A stretch of DNA of 28,705 nucleotides from contig JAGMES010000051.1 of the NCBI GenBank assembly GCA_023128035.1, positions 1-28,705 on the forward strand, written 5' to 3'. This document shows positions 8,013 to 16,013 of this stretch, piece after piece. Origin of the DNA: Halanaerobiales bacterium (GTDB lineage Bacteria > Bacillota_F > Halanaerobiia > DY22613). Every line of letters begins with the position of its first letter. The first letter of the stretch is position 1. Made by a program: the position numbers and the translations under genes. The notes below the pieces were generated by a model. That model was not told the DNA's origin, did not search any database, and saw only the letters and a list, made by a program, of their open reading frames with translations.

Positions 8013-9029
8013 ATGAAGTTATTTGAAAAAGCAGGAATACAAGGATTGGGTTACTATGTGCCCGAAAAAGTTGTTACAAATGAAGATATAGAAAAACTAA
8101 CAGGTGTATCAGCTTCAAAAGTCGAGCTCATATTGGCAGTTAAAGAAAGAAGATGGGTCAGTGATGGTCAGGCTTTATCTGATCTGGCAGTAAAAGCGGG
8201 TGAAGCAGCATTAAAAGATGCTGGGGTATCACCAGAAGAGATCGGGCTACTTATTTTAGGGACAGGTTCAAATGATTATTATTGCCCTGCCAGTGGTTGT
8301 CAGGTACAGCATCGGTTAGGACTAAAGAATACCATGGTTATAAATATGAACCAGGCCTGTGCCGCTCCTATATTTGCTTTGGCAACAGCGGCACGTTTTG
8401 TTGCAGATGGTACTCATAAAAAAGCTCTTGTCATCTGTGGCGATGTTAGTTCACGTTTTCTTTCTTTTGAAGAAAATTTGTTGGTAGGAGCTTTGGGAGA
8501 TGCTGCAAGTGCAGCAGTTATTGGTCAATTAAAAGATAGAGCTAAAGGTTTTCTTTCTGAGTCTTTTAATGCTAATGGAGAACACTATGATGCTTCCGGA
8601 ATTTATTCAATGGGTTCAAAAATTCCTACAGAGGAATGGGAAGGTAAACCATATGGTGTAAACAATGATGAAAAAATGGGAGTTTTGATACCAATGATCA
8701 TAGATTGGTTTGCAAATTCTTTCACTAATTGTCTTGATAGAGCTGGTTTAAAGCAAGAAGAGATTGATTTTATTGCACCTCATCCTGCGGCAATACCACA
8801 AATTTATCAACAACTAGATTCTATTGATGCAGGTTATGACAAAAATCTGATTGTAACTGATATGATTGGACATAGTGGTGGCGGAAGTATGTTTATTATC
8901 TTAAAGGAAGCAAGAGAACGCGGTATGATAAAACCAGGTAATAATGTCTTCTGTTTTGGAAATGGTGCAGGCTTTAATTGGGGTGGAATTATGTTTAGAT
9001 GGTGTGATAAATCAGAATTTGTTGACTAA
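8013..9029 (+). CDS. Kas2: KAS III-family protein with Cys-His-His active site
   Basis: A 338-residue KAS III homologue, the most divergent of the set in sequence. Cys116 (NQACAAPIF) and His257 (APHPAAIPQ) are present, but the expected asparagine 30 residues on is His287 (GHSGGGS). The HQAN motif is changed to HPAA. In FabH the His and Asn promote decarboxylation of malonyl thioester, so the Asn loss suggests altered or absent decarboxylation, or an acyltransferase role. The start is ATG 8013 after CAGGAGGGA; the open frame continues nine codons upstream into the dehydrogenase gene without a site. An internal insert around residues 190-215 (YDASGIYSMGSK) is not seen in Kas1. The function is unassigned. 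Confidence 0.9.
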   Translation: MKLFEKAGIQGLGYYVPEKVVTNEDIEKLTGVSASKVELILAVKERRWVSDGQALSDLAVKAGEAALKDAGVSPEEIGLLILGTGSNDYYCPASGCQVQHRLGLKNTMVINMNQACAAPIFALATAARFVADGTHKKALVICGDVSSRFLSFEENLLVGALGDAASAAVIGQLKDRAKGFLSESFNANGEHYDASGIYSMGSKIPTEEWEGKPYGVNNDEKMGVLIPMIIDWFANSFTNCLDRAGLKQEEIDFIAPHPAAIPQIYQQLDSIDAGYDKNLIVTDMIGHSGGGSMFIILKEARERGMIKPGNNVFCFGNGAGFNWGGIMFRWCDKSEFVD

Positions 9030-9045
9030 AAAAGGAGGAATCAAT

Positions 9046-9438
9046 GTGAGTTTTTTTAAAAATTGGGAAGAATTTTGGAAATTAATAGTCCATCTTGAAG
9101 AATTATTGTTAGATGATGAAGAAGCAGTAAAATCGGTTAAACGAATAAAATATTTAAAGGTAGGAACTGATTTACCTGATCTGGAATTTGGTTTTACAAC
9201 TACTATTGAAAATGGACAAATTTCAATAACTAAAAATATAGATGAAGATACACATGTAGTATTGCGAATGAATAGCGATGTTTATCATAATATAAATATT
9301 GGTAAATTAAATGCGATGAAGGCGTTGATTAAAGACGAGATCGTATTTGCAAAAGGTGGTATGAAGAATATATTACAAGCAAATAATTTACCAACTCAGA
9401 AATTTTATAAAATTGCTGCAAAAAATTTAGGATACTGA
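9046..9438 (+). CDS. SCP2-like small lipid/acyl-CoA-binding protein
   Basis: A 130-residue protein starting at GTG 9046, preceded by AAAGGAGGAA (9031-9040). A longer frame beginning inside kas2 at 8944 is ruled out by the absence of a site. The second half (VVLRMNSDVYHNIN, then the stretch up to AKGGMKNILQ) resembles the SCP2 sterol-carrier fold, with the usual acidic-strand/helix pattern and a K..GGM..L segment where SCP2 proteins have their conserved Gly and Leu. The first 45 residues are helical and charged. No signal peptide or cysteine is present. SCP2 domains bind fatty acyl-CoA or other hydrophobic ligands. Here it may carry a hydrophobic CoA ester or product between the KAS enzymes, which is inference. 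Confidence 0.75.
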   Translation: MSFFKNWEEFWKLIVHLEELLLDDEEAVKSVKRIKYLKVGTDLPDLEFGFTTTIENGQISITKNIDEDTHVVLRMNSDVYHNINIGKLNAMKALIKDEIVFAKGGMKNILQANNLPTQKFYKIAAKNLGY

Positions 9439-9457
9439 GTATGAGAGGTGAGATATT

Positions 9458-10492
9458 GTGGAAGTAAATATTCATGCAAATGGTAATTATTTTGCTGGGA
9501 TTAAAGGTATAGGTCACTATGTTCCAAAAAATATTGTAACCAATGATGATTTAGCAGAAAAAATTGATACTTCAGATGAATGGATTCGATCAAAGCTTGG
9601 TATAGAAGCTAGAAGATTAGCAGATGATACAGAAGCATTGAGTGATATTGCGATTAAAGCAGCTCAAAGAGCATTGGAAAATGCGAAAGTAAAACCTGAG
9701 GAGATAGATTTAATAATCCTTGCGAGACTGGATCCTGATCATCTAAGTCCTGCAACTTCCTGTCTTGTGCAATCAAAATTAGGTGCAAAGAATGCCGGCA
9801 CATTTGATTTATCAGTAGGAGGTTGTCCAGGAAGCGTATATTCGCTTGCAGTGGGTGCTGATTTTGTCAAAAGTGGTGCCTGCAAAAATGTATTAGTAAT
9901 CTCTGGCGATATTAATAGTAGAAATATGATTAATTGGTCTGATCGAAATACCTGCTGTTTTTTTGGAGATGGCATAGGTGCAGCAGTAATAAGTCGAATT
10001 AAAGAAGATAAGGGAATTAAATCTTATCAGTTAAATGTAGCAGGTGATAAGTATCATGTTGTTGAGATACCAGCAGGTGGTACAGTTCTACCATTAAACA
10101 AAGAAAATATTAATTCAAATGAACGTTACTTTAGGATGGATGGTAAAGCTGTTTGGAAATTTGCCATTACAGTTGGGGCTGAAGTTGTAGAGGATGTAAC
10201 TAGAATGGCTGGTACTAGTGTACAGGACTTGGATTTGGTTATATTTCACCAGGCAAATATAAATATTGTTAAAAATTGTATGGAAGAGTTACAATTACCT
10301 ATGGAAAAAACTTATACTACCATCGAAAAATATGGAAATACAGGTGGAGGTTCTGTGACTATATCTCTAAGTGAAGCAGTTGAAAAAGGAATTATAAAAT
10401 CTGGAGATAAAATTGCGTTATCAGCATTTGGCGCTGGACTTGCCTGGGCTGGAATGTATATAGAGTGGTGTGATGAGTCAGATTTTCTCTAA
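9458..10492 (+). CDS. Kas3: KAS III (FabH)-family synthase with complete triad
   Basis: A 344-residue KAS III enzyme with Cys123 (VGGCPGSVYSL), His264 (FHQANINI) and Asn294 (KYGNTGGGS), the closest of the eight to the canonical HQAN and GNT motifs. It has the usual TSDEWIRSKLGIEARR near residues 38-53 and an N-terminal extension of about ten residues (MEVNIHANGN) that it shares in position with Kas7. The start is GTG 9458 with GAGAGGTGAG upstream. A condensing role is the most straightforward prediction, and Kas3 could be the active member of a mixed complex with Kas4 or Kas5, whose genes follow directly. Its pairwise similarity to Kas7 extends to the C-terminal GLAWA.MY.EWC, so the two are duplicates that diverged at the histidine. 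Confidence 0.93.
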   Translation: MEVNIHANGNYFAGIKGIGHYVPKNIVTNDDLAEKIDTSDEWIRSKLGIEARRLADDTEALSDIAIKAAQRALENAKVKPEEIDLIILARLDPDHLSPATSCLVQSKLGAKNAGTFDLSVGGCPGSVYSLAVGADFVKSGACKNVLVISGDINSRNMINWSDRNTCCFFGDGIGAAVISRIKEDKGIKSYQLNVAGDKYHVVEIPAGGTVLPLNKENINSNERYFRMDGKAVWKFAITVGAEVVEDVTRMAGTSVQDLDLVIFHQANINIVKNCMEELQLPMEKTYTTIEKYGNTGGGSVTISLSEAVEKGIIKSGDKIALSAFGAGLAWAGMYIEWCDESDFL

Positions 10493-10513
10493 AATGAAAT
10501 AGGAGGGAAGCAC

Positions 10514-11551
10514 ATGAGTATGTTTCAAGATGTAGGAATTTTTAGTATGGGATCATATATCCCTGAAAAAGTGGTAAGTGTACATGATGTTAAAGAAAAA
10601 TACAATATTTCTGATGAATTAATTAATAAGGTGCAAGTTGAACAAGTTCATGTTGCAGCTGATGATGAATTTCAAACAGATATGGCGATAAAGGCAGCAA
10701 AAGATGCTATGGAAAATGGAAATGTAGATCCTGAGGAGATTGATTTGATTATTTACTCCTATATCAGTTGGCCAGAACATTTTATCTATGCAGATTATGC
10801 AAAAATTCAGCATGAGATTGGTGCTAAAAATGCTGCTGCGTTTCGTCTAGAGCAATCTTGTAATGCTCAACTTATGGCTTTAGAATATGGTTGTGCAAAA
10901 ATTCTCTCAGACCCAAATGTGAATACAGTCTTGTTAGTTTCTGCAGAAATGTGGAAAGAACCGTTAGTAAATCGTTGGACTTGTTCGGATGGTATGTTCT
11001 TGGGAGATGGAGCTAGCGCAGTAATTTTAAGAAAAGGTATTAAAGATCACAAAATACTTGGAATATCTAATAAAACAGAAGGTAGCCTGAATTATATCTG
11101 GCGAATTCCTCTCGTTGGAGGAACAAAAACACCTGTTACACCCGAACATGTAGAGCAAGGATTATATTTTGGTAGTATGATTGAATCCGCAAGACATAAC
11201 TTGAAAGATGAAGCTGAGAGAAGAGAAGTTGCCGATAAAATAATTAAATTGAATCTGCAGACTTTAGATGATCTCTTTAAAAAAATTAATAAAACAAAAA
11301 AAGATGTTAATAAACTTATCTATTATAATGTAGGTGGTCACTTTTTAAAGAAAATAGCTGGTATGGTAGAAATACCGATGGAAAAAACATCAGCGTATTT
11401 AGCTAAGGAATACGGACATATGGGTGTGCCAGATGTTTTCTTTAACTTGCAAAAAATGCAAAAAGATGGAAAAATCGAAAAAGGAGATCTAGTAGTTTTA
11501 TTTAATGGGGGAACAGGCTATTCTGTATCCAGTGCTGCTATTCAGTTCTAA
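10514..11551 (+). CDS. Kas4: KAS III-family protein with exchanged His/Asn (Cys-Asn-His)
   Basis: A 345-residue KAS III homologue. Cys116 (LEQSCNAQL) is kept. The histidine position is Asn272 (YYNVGGHFL) and the asparagine position, exactly 30 residues later, is His302 (YGHMGVPD). The codons are AAT at 11327 and CAT at 11417. The two catalytic residues have in effect traded places relative to FabH. Kas5 has the same arrangement. An Asp five residues after the new histidine is shared with Kas5 and Kas8 (GHxGxxD). Relative to Kas3 there is a longer, charged segment at about 225-265. The start is ATG 10514 after AGGAGGGA. It could be a non-decarboxylating acyltransferase, a partner subunit, or an enzyme with a rearranged active site. 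Confidence 0.9.
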   Translation: MSMFQDVGIFSMGSYIPEKVVSVHDVKEKYNISDELINKVQVEQVHVAADDEFQTDMAIKAAKDAMENGNVDPEEIDLIIYSYISWPEHFIYADYAKIQHEIGAKNAAAFRLEQSCNAQLMALEYGCAKILSDPNVNTVLLVSAEMWKEPLVNRWTCSDGMFLGDGASAVILRKGIKDHKILGISNKTEGSLNYIWRIPLVGGTKTPVTPEHVEQGLYFGSMIESARHNLKDEAERREVADKIIKLNLQTLDDLFKKINKTKKDVNKLIYYNVGGHFLKKIAGMVEIPMEKTSAYLAKEYGHMGVPDVFFNLQKMQKDGKIEKGDLVVLFNGGTGYSVSSAAIQF

Positions 11552-11572
11552 AGATAAAGGAGGGAAGTAATA

Positions 11573-12613
11573 ATGATAAAAATGGATAACATAGGAATTG
11601 CTGGATTAGGCACATATTTGCCAGAGGATATTATTTATGTTAAAGATATCAAGGAACAGGCAGAATTATCTGATCAGCGTGTAAAAGATATGGGAATTGT
11701 CAAGGTACACGTAGCAGGGAATAAAGTAGAGCCAACAGATATGGCGATTGAAGCTGCAAAAAATGCAATGGCTGACGCAGGTGTTACACCTGAAGAGATA
11801 GATGTAATTGTCTATTATTCAGTCTTTCCAGATTATTTAAGATGGGCAGATTATGCACGTGTACAACATGATTTGGGAGCCAAAAATGCTTACGCATTTA
11901 AGGTTGATCAGGTTTGTTGTAGTGGAATCATCGGTTTAGATTATGCTCTGGCGAAACTTAGAACTGATCTAAGTGTCAATACAATTTTGATTACAACTGC
12001 TGATAAGTATGAATGGCCATTAGTAAATCGTTGGAAAGGTGCCAATGCCAACTTTTATGGAGATGGTGCAAGTGCTGCAGTTATTAAACGTGGTGTGAAA
12101 AGTAATAGAATTTTAGGAATAGAGAATATAACAGACGGCAGTTTTAGTTACTTATGGAAGATACCAGTAGGAGGCGCTAAACAACCTCCAACTCCAGAAA
12201 ATATCCGTGAGGGTGGATTTAGATTAGATTTTATAAAGACAGCTAAAGATTATCTTGGTTCAGAAGAGAGCAGAAAACAATTATATTCACTAATGATTAA
12301 TAATAATAAGAAAATTACAGCTGAACTTTTAAATCAACACGGATATACATTACAAGATATTGATAAGTTAGTTATGTATAATTTAGGGCATAAAACTTTG
12401 GACAAGATTATTAATACTTTAGAAATGGATGTAGAGAATACATCATATTATGTGACGAAGAATGTTGGTCATATTGGAGCCGCTGATATCTTTTATAACT
12501 TAAAGACTATGATTGATGATAAAAAAATTGTTAGTGGTGATTTAGTATCATTATTTAGTGCAGGGATCGGCTTTTCTTGGTCGAGTGCTCTAATTCAATT
12601 TAATGGAGAATAA
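11573..12613 (+). CDS. Kas5: KAS III-family protein with exchanged His/Asn (Cys-Asn-His)
   Basis: A 346-residue sister of Kas4, clearly from tandem duplication (shared WADYA..QH..GAKNA, PLVNRW, TPE and SALIQF-type end). The nucleophile is Cys116 in a Cys-Cys pair (QVCCSGI), the histidine position is Asn270 (MYNLGHKT) and the asparagine position is His300 (VGHIGAAD). The codons are AAT at 12380 and CAT at 12470. The same exchange in two diverged neighbours argues against a chance mutation. The start is ATG 11573 with AAAGGAGGGA; a second ATG lies at codon 4. The gene ends six bases before the second 3-hydroxyacyl-CoA dehydrogenase. The reaction is unknown. Confidence 0.9.
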   Translation: MIKMDNIGIAGLGTYLPEDIIYVKDIKEQAELSDQRVKDMGIVKVHVAGNKVEPTDMAIEAAKNAMADAGVTPEEIDVIVYYSVFPDYLRWADYARVQHDLGAKNAYAFKVDQVCCSGIIGLDYALAKLRTDLSVNTILITTADKYEWPLVNRWKGANANFYGDGASAAVIKRGVKSNRILGIENITDGSFSYLWKIPVGGAKQPPTPENIREGGFRLDFIKTAKDYLGSEESRKQLYSLMINNNKKITAELLNQHGYTLQDIDKLVMYNLGHKTLDKIINTLEMDVENTSYYVTKNVGHIGAADIFYNLKTMIDDKKIVSGDLVSLFSAGIGFSWSSALIQFNGE

Positions 12614-12618
12614 TATAG

Positions 12619-13473
12619 ATGAAAAATGAGATTAAACGAGTGTCAGTAATTGGTCATGGCTTAATGGGTCGTAGTGTTATTCATGCATTTGCTGAATATG
12701 ATTTTGAAGTTATTGCTATAAAAAAAACTGAATCAGATCAGCGGTTAGAGGAGTATTTTGCTAAAGAAGTAGAAAAAGGTAGAATTTCTGAAGAAAAGTT
12801 TGAAAAAATATGGTCAAGGATAAATGTAACAACAGAATTAAAACAAGCCAGGGATTCTGATCTAATAATTGAAACAATCACTGAAAATCCAAAGGCGAAA
12901 TCGGATTTATTTGAAATGCTAGGAGAAATTTGTTCACCAGAGACAATATTTAGTTCTAATACATCAAGTATTCCTATTGGTAAACTTGCTAATGCATCAA
13001 AACGTCCTGATAAAACTGTTGGGCTTCATTATATGTGGCCAGTTCCAGAGATGAAACTAGTTGAGGTTGTACGTGGTTTGGAAACTTCAGATGAAACGAT
13101 TGATCTTGTAGTAGAGCTTTCAAAAAAAATTAATAAAATACCAGTGGTAGTAAAAGACTTTCCAGGTTTTGTCTCAAGTCGTTTAATAACGGCTTTAATA
13201 AATGAAGCTGCGGAAATCCTAATGCAAGGTGTAGCTGATGTTGAAGCCATCGATACAATTGCACGTTTAGGTTTAGGTTTTCCAATGGGCCCACTTCGGT
13301 TAGGGGATCAACTTGGTTTAGATACAGCCGTAAATGTTATGGATAATATCTATTTTAATTTTAAAGATTCGAAATATCGTATCTCACCTTTAATAAGAAC
13401 AATGGTCGAATCTGGCTATTGTGGCAAAAAAAATGGCAAAGGTTTTTATAACTATAAAAGAGACAAAAAATAG
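12619..13473 (+). CDS. 3-hydroxyacyl-CoA dehydrogenase family protein, copy 2, altered active site
   Basis: A 284-residue paralogue of the dehydrogenase at 7147. The Rossmann motif is GHGLMGRS (a less standard form of GxGxxGxG). SNTSSIPI, His137 (GLHYMWPVP) and Glu149 are retained, but the substrate-site asparagine of the NR motif is Ser187 (GFVSSR, codon AGT at 13177). The Asn of HFFNPVP is Trp here. The C-terminal GKKNGKGFYNY is normal. The His-Glu dyad needed for hydride transfer is intact, so it may still be active on a different or bulkier substrate. The start is ATG 12619 with GGAGA upstream. It lies between kas5 and kas6, mirroring the dehydrogenase-KAS order of copy 1 and kas2. Confidence 0.92.
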   Translation: MKNEIKRVSVIGHGLMGRSVIHAFAEYDFEVIAIKKTESDQRLEEYFAKEVEKGRISEEKFEKIWSRINVTTELKQARDSDLIIETITENPKAKSDLFEMLGEICSPETIFSSNTSSIPIGKLANASKRPDKTVGLHYMWPVPEMKLVEVVRGLETSDETIDLVVELSKKINKIPVVVKDFPGFVSSRLITALINEAAEILMQGVADVEAIDTIARLGLGFPMGPLRLGDQLGLDTAVNVMDNIYFNFKDSKYRISPLIRTMVESGYCGKKNGKGFYNYKRDKK

Positions 13474-13496
13474 CTGGCATATGGAGGTAGATTATT

Positions 13497-14483
13497 ATGG
13501 AAAAGTCAGTTTGTATTTGTGGGACAGGATCGTATGTCCCTGATACAATAGTGTCCAATGATGAGTTAGAAAAAATGGCACCAACCAACAAAGAGTGGGT
13601 GGAATCTAAACTTGGCATCATGAGCAGAAGAAAAGTAAGTGAAGGTGAAACGACTGCAGATATCGCTGCAGAAGCTGGACGAAGAGCTATTGCTGATGCT
13701 GGTCTTAAGCCAGAAGATATTGATTTGATTATTTTAGGGACAATTACTCCAGATCGTTTTATTCCTTCAGCAGCTACTAAAATTCAGCGGAAATTGGGAG
13801 CAGTTAATTCAGTAGCATATGATTTGAACGCAGCGTGTGCTGGCTTTTTATATGGTTTAATAACAGGTGCTCAATATTTAAAGACTGAGTATTTTAAAAA
13901 TGCTTTAATTATTGGTGCTGATGCAATGTCAATGATTACTGATTATCAGGATCGAACCTGTGTATATTATGGAGATGCTGCTGGAGCAGTAGTCATAAAA
14001 CCTTCAGAAAGTGATAATGGGATAAAAGCAATGTATTTTGCATCTGACGGAGCAAGTGGCGAATCAGTTACAGTGAGGGGATTAGGTTCGGAATATCCTA
14101 TTTCTAAAGAGGTTTTAGACCAAAGATGGCAATATCTAGAAATGGGTGGAAAAGAAGTTTACGAGAAAGCAATTGAGACGATCCCAATGTGTATAAAAAA
14201 AGCGATGGATGATGCAAATGTCACTGTAGATGAAATTGCCTATTTGATTCCACATCAACCAAATCGAACACTGTTAGAACAAAGTGCCGAAAAATTAAAT
14301 ATTCCTTTAGAAAAAATTGCTATTACTCTAGATCGTTATGCAAATGCTTCAAGCGGTAATATTCCGTTGGCCCTAGATGAACTTAATAGAAAAGGTAAGT
14401 TAAAAGATGGAGATATGTTGATAATGGCTTCGATTGGTGCTGGTTGGACTTGGGGTTCTATCGCAGTGAAATGGGGGGTGTAA
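13497..14483 (+). CDS. Kas6: KAS III (FabH)-family synthase with complete triad
   Basis: A 328-residue near-duplicate of Kas1 (same SVCICGTGSYVP opening, same VKWGV end). Cys114 (NAACAGFLYG), His253 (IPHQPNRTLL) and Asn283 (RYANASSGNIP) form the full triad; the residue before the Asn is Ala instead of Gly. The cysteine context AACAGF is closer to FabH than that of Kas1 (AGCPGF). The start is ATG 13497 with TGGAGGT. The gene is followed six bases after its stop by the epimerase-like gene, which suggests Kas6 might use or produce a 2-methyl-branched CoA ester; this is inference from position only. A decarboxylative condensing role is likely. Confidence 0.93.
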   Translation: MEKSVCICGTGSYVPDTIVSNDELEKMAPTNKEWVESKLGIMSRRKVSEGETTADIAAEAGRRAIADAGLKPEDIDLIILGTITPDRFIPSAATKIQRKLGAVNSVAYDLNAACAGFLYGLITGAQYLKTEYFKNALIIGADAMSMITDYQDRTCVYYGDAAGAVVIKPSESDNGIKAMYFASDGASGESVTVRGLGSEYPISKEVLDQRWQYLEMGGKEVYEKAIETIPMCIKKAMDDANVTVDEIAYLIPHQPNRTLLEQSAEKLNIPLEKIAITLDRYANASSGNIPLALDELNRKGKLKDGDMLIMASIGAGWTWGSIAVKWGV

Positions 14484-14489
14484 CTGATT

Positions 14490-14942
14490 ATGAGTAAGAT
14501 TCAGATTGACCACATAGGAATAGCAGTGAAAAAAATAGAACCTTTAAAAAAAGTTTTAACAGAATATTTTGGTGGAGTAAATCTGGATCAGGAAAAATAC
14601 AAAGAATATAATCTGATTTCCCAGATGATCAAGTTTGATAATACAAACATAGAGTTAATGGAGTCAATTGATGATACGGGTCTTATTGCTAAATTTATTA
14701 AAAAACGTGGTGAAGGACTTCATCATATTTCCATATTGGTTGATAGTATAGAAGAGAAGATTGCCGAGCTTAAGCAAGAAGATTATGAAATAAGTGGAGA
14801 TATATTAGTTACACAAAAAGGTGATATAGTACAAAAGGTAGCATTTTTAAATCCAAAACAAATGAATAATATCCTTATTGAGTTAAAGGAAGAAACTGTA
14901 AACGAATCATTATCAGTATGGAAAATGATTGATAATTTATAA
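14490..14942 (+). CDS. Methylmalonyl-CoA epimerase-like VOC-family protein
   Basis: A 150-residue VOC (glyoxalase/epimerase) fold protein with the methylmalonyl-CoA epimerase pattern. It has IDHIGIAVKKIE at the start, NIELMES, then AKFIKKRGEGLHHISILVD and a C-terminal VAFLNPKQMNNILIELKE in place of the usual FLHPKstgGvLiEL. The metal ligands expected for the family are visible: the His of DHIG, the Glu of IELME, the second His of LHHI and the Glu of IELKE. It starts at ATG 14490, with GGGGGTG in the end of kas6 serving as binding site. Methylmalonyl-CoA epimerase interconverts the 2R and 2S forms; in a KAS operon this could supply the correct stereoisomer of a methyl-branched extender, or act on another 2-substituted 3-ketoacyl-CoA. 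Confidence 0.87.
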   Translation: MSKIQIDHIGIAVKKIEPLKKVLTEYFGGVNLDQEKYKEYNLISQMIKFDNTNIELMESIDDTGLIAKFIKKRGEGLHHISILVDSIEEKIAELKQEDYEISGDILVTQKGDIVQKVAFLNPKQMNNILIELKEETVNESLSVWKMIDNL

Positions 14943-14963
14943 AGAGATGGGGAGGAAGGGCGT

Positions 14964-15998
14964 ATGGATGTAAATATGTCTCTTCGTGAGAAATATTTCG
15001 CAGGGATAAAAGGTGTAGGTTACTATGTTCCGAAAAAAGTTGTAACAAATCATGATTTAGCAAAGAAACTTGACATCAGCGATGATTGGATTAGAACAAA
15101 TTTTGGTATTGAGGAAAGAAGAATTGCTGATGAGACTGAAACGTTATCAGATCTTGCTTATGAAGCTGGAAAAAGAGCGCTAGAAGATGCAAAAGTTCAG
15201 CCAGAGGAAATCAATTTAATTATTCTTTCAAGAGTTGATCCTGATCAAATCAATCCTGCAACCGCTTGTCTTCTTCAAGATCGACTCGCTACTAAAAATG
15301 CAGCAGCATGTGACATAGTTATTGGTGGGTGTGCAGGAGGTGTTTATTCACTGGCAATTGGAGCAAATTTTGTAGTTAGTGGTTCATGCAAGAATGTACT
15401 TGTAATTACGGGAGATGTTTTGAGTCGAAATATCATAAATCAGAAAGATAAAATGACTTCTTGTCAATTTGGAGATGGTGTTGCGGCAGCAGTGATTAGT
15501 AGAGTAAAAGCAAACAAAGGGATAAAGACATATCTATTAAAATCCGATGGTGAACGTTATGATACTTGCATTATACCTGCAGGGGGATCAAGAGTACCGT
15601 TAACAGCTGAAAATATCGATTCAAATGAGCGATATTTACATATGGATCAACAAACATTTGAAAATTTTGCTACTAATGTTTTACCAGACTCAATTAAGAA
15701 AGTTACAGAATTAGCAAGTTGTGATCTACAGGAACTGGATTTTGTTTTATTTAGTCAAGCAAGTGAAAAAATAATTGAGAACAGCATGAAAAAATTAGGA
15801 TTACCTATGGAAAAAACACATACGACCTTTGAAAAGTATGGTAATACCGGTGGTGCATCAACATTGATAACTTTGTGTGAAGCTATTAAAGAAGGCCAAA
15901 TTAATCCTGGAGACAAGATTGCATTGAGTAGTTTTGGTGCAGGATTGGCTTGGGCCAGCATGTATTTAGAATGGTGTACAAAGGGAGATTTTATTTAA
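14964..15998 (+). CDS. Kas7: KAS III-family protein with His replaced by Ser (Cys-Ser-Asn)
   Basis: A 344-residue duplicate of Kas3, alignable without gaps over nearly the full length. Cys123 (IGGCAGGVYSL) and Asn294 (KYGNTGGAS) remain, but the HQAN histidine is Ser264 in FSQASEKII (codon AGT at 15753). The ordinary TSDEWI element is ISDDWIRTNFGIEERR. Losing the histidine should damage decarboxylation of a malonyl thioester while leaving a cysteine able to carry an acyl group. It may therefore be an acyl-loading partner or a non-decarboxylating enzyme. The start is ATG 14964 after GGGGAGGAAGG. The gene lies directly upstream of kas8, another atypical member. Confidence 0.91.
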   Translation: MDVNMSLREKYFAGIKGVGYYVPKKVVTNHDLAKKLDISDDWIRTNFGIEERRIADETETLSDLAYEAGKRALEDAKVQPEEINLIILSRVDPDQINPATACLLQDRLATKNAAACDIVIGGCAGGVYSLAIGANFVVSGSCKNVLVITGDVLSRNIINQKDKMTSCQFGDGVAAAVISRVKANKGIKTYLLKSDGERYDTCIIPAGGSRVPLTAENIDSNERYLHMDQQTFENFATNVLPDSIKKVTELASCDLQELDFVLFSQASEKIIENSMKKLGLPMEKTHTTFEKYGNTGGASTLITLCEAIKEGQINPGDKIALSSFGAGLAWASMYLEWCTKGDFI

Positions 15999-16013
15999 AA
16001 AATAAGAGGTGTA

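Noticed and set aside
8944..9045. Upstream extension of the SCP2-like gene into kas2
   Set aside because: The extension is kas2 coding DNA in another frame; the GTG at 9046 has AAAGGAGGAA at proper distance.
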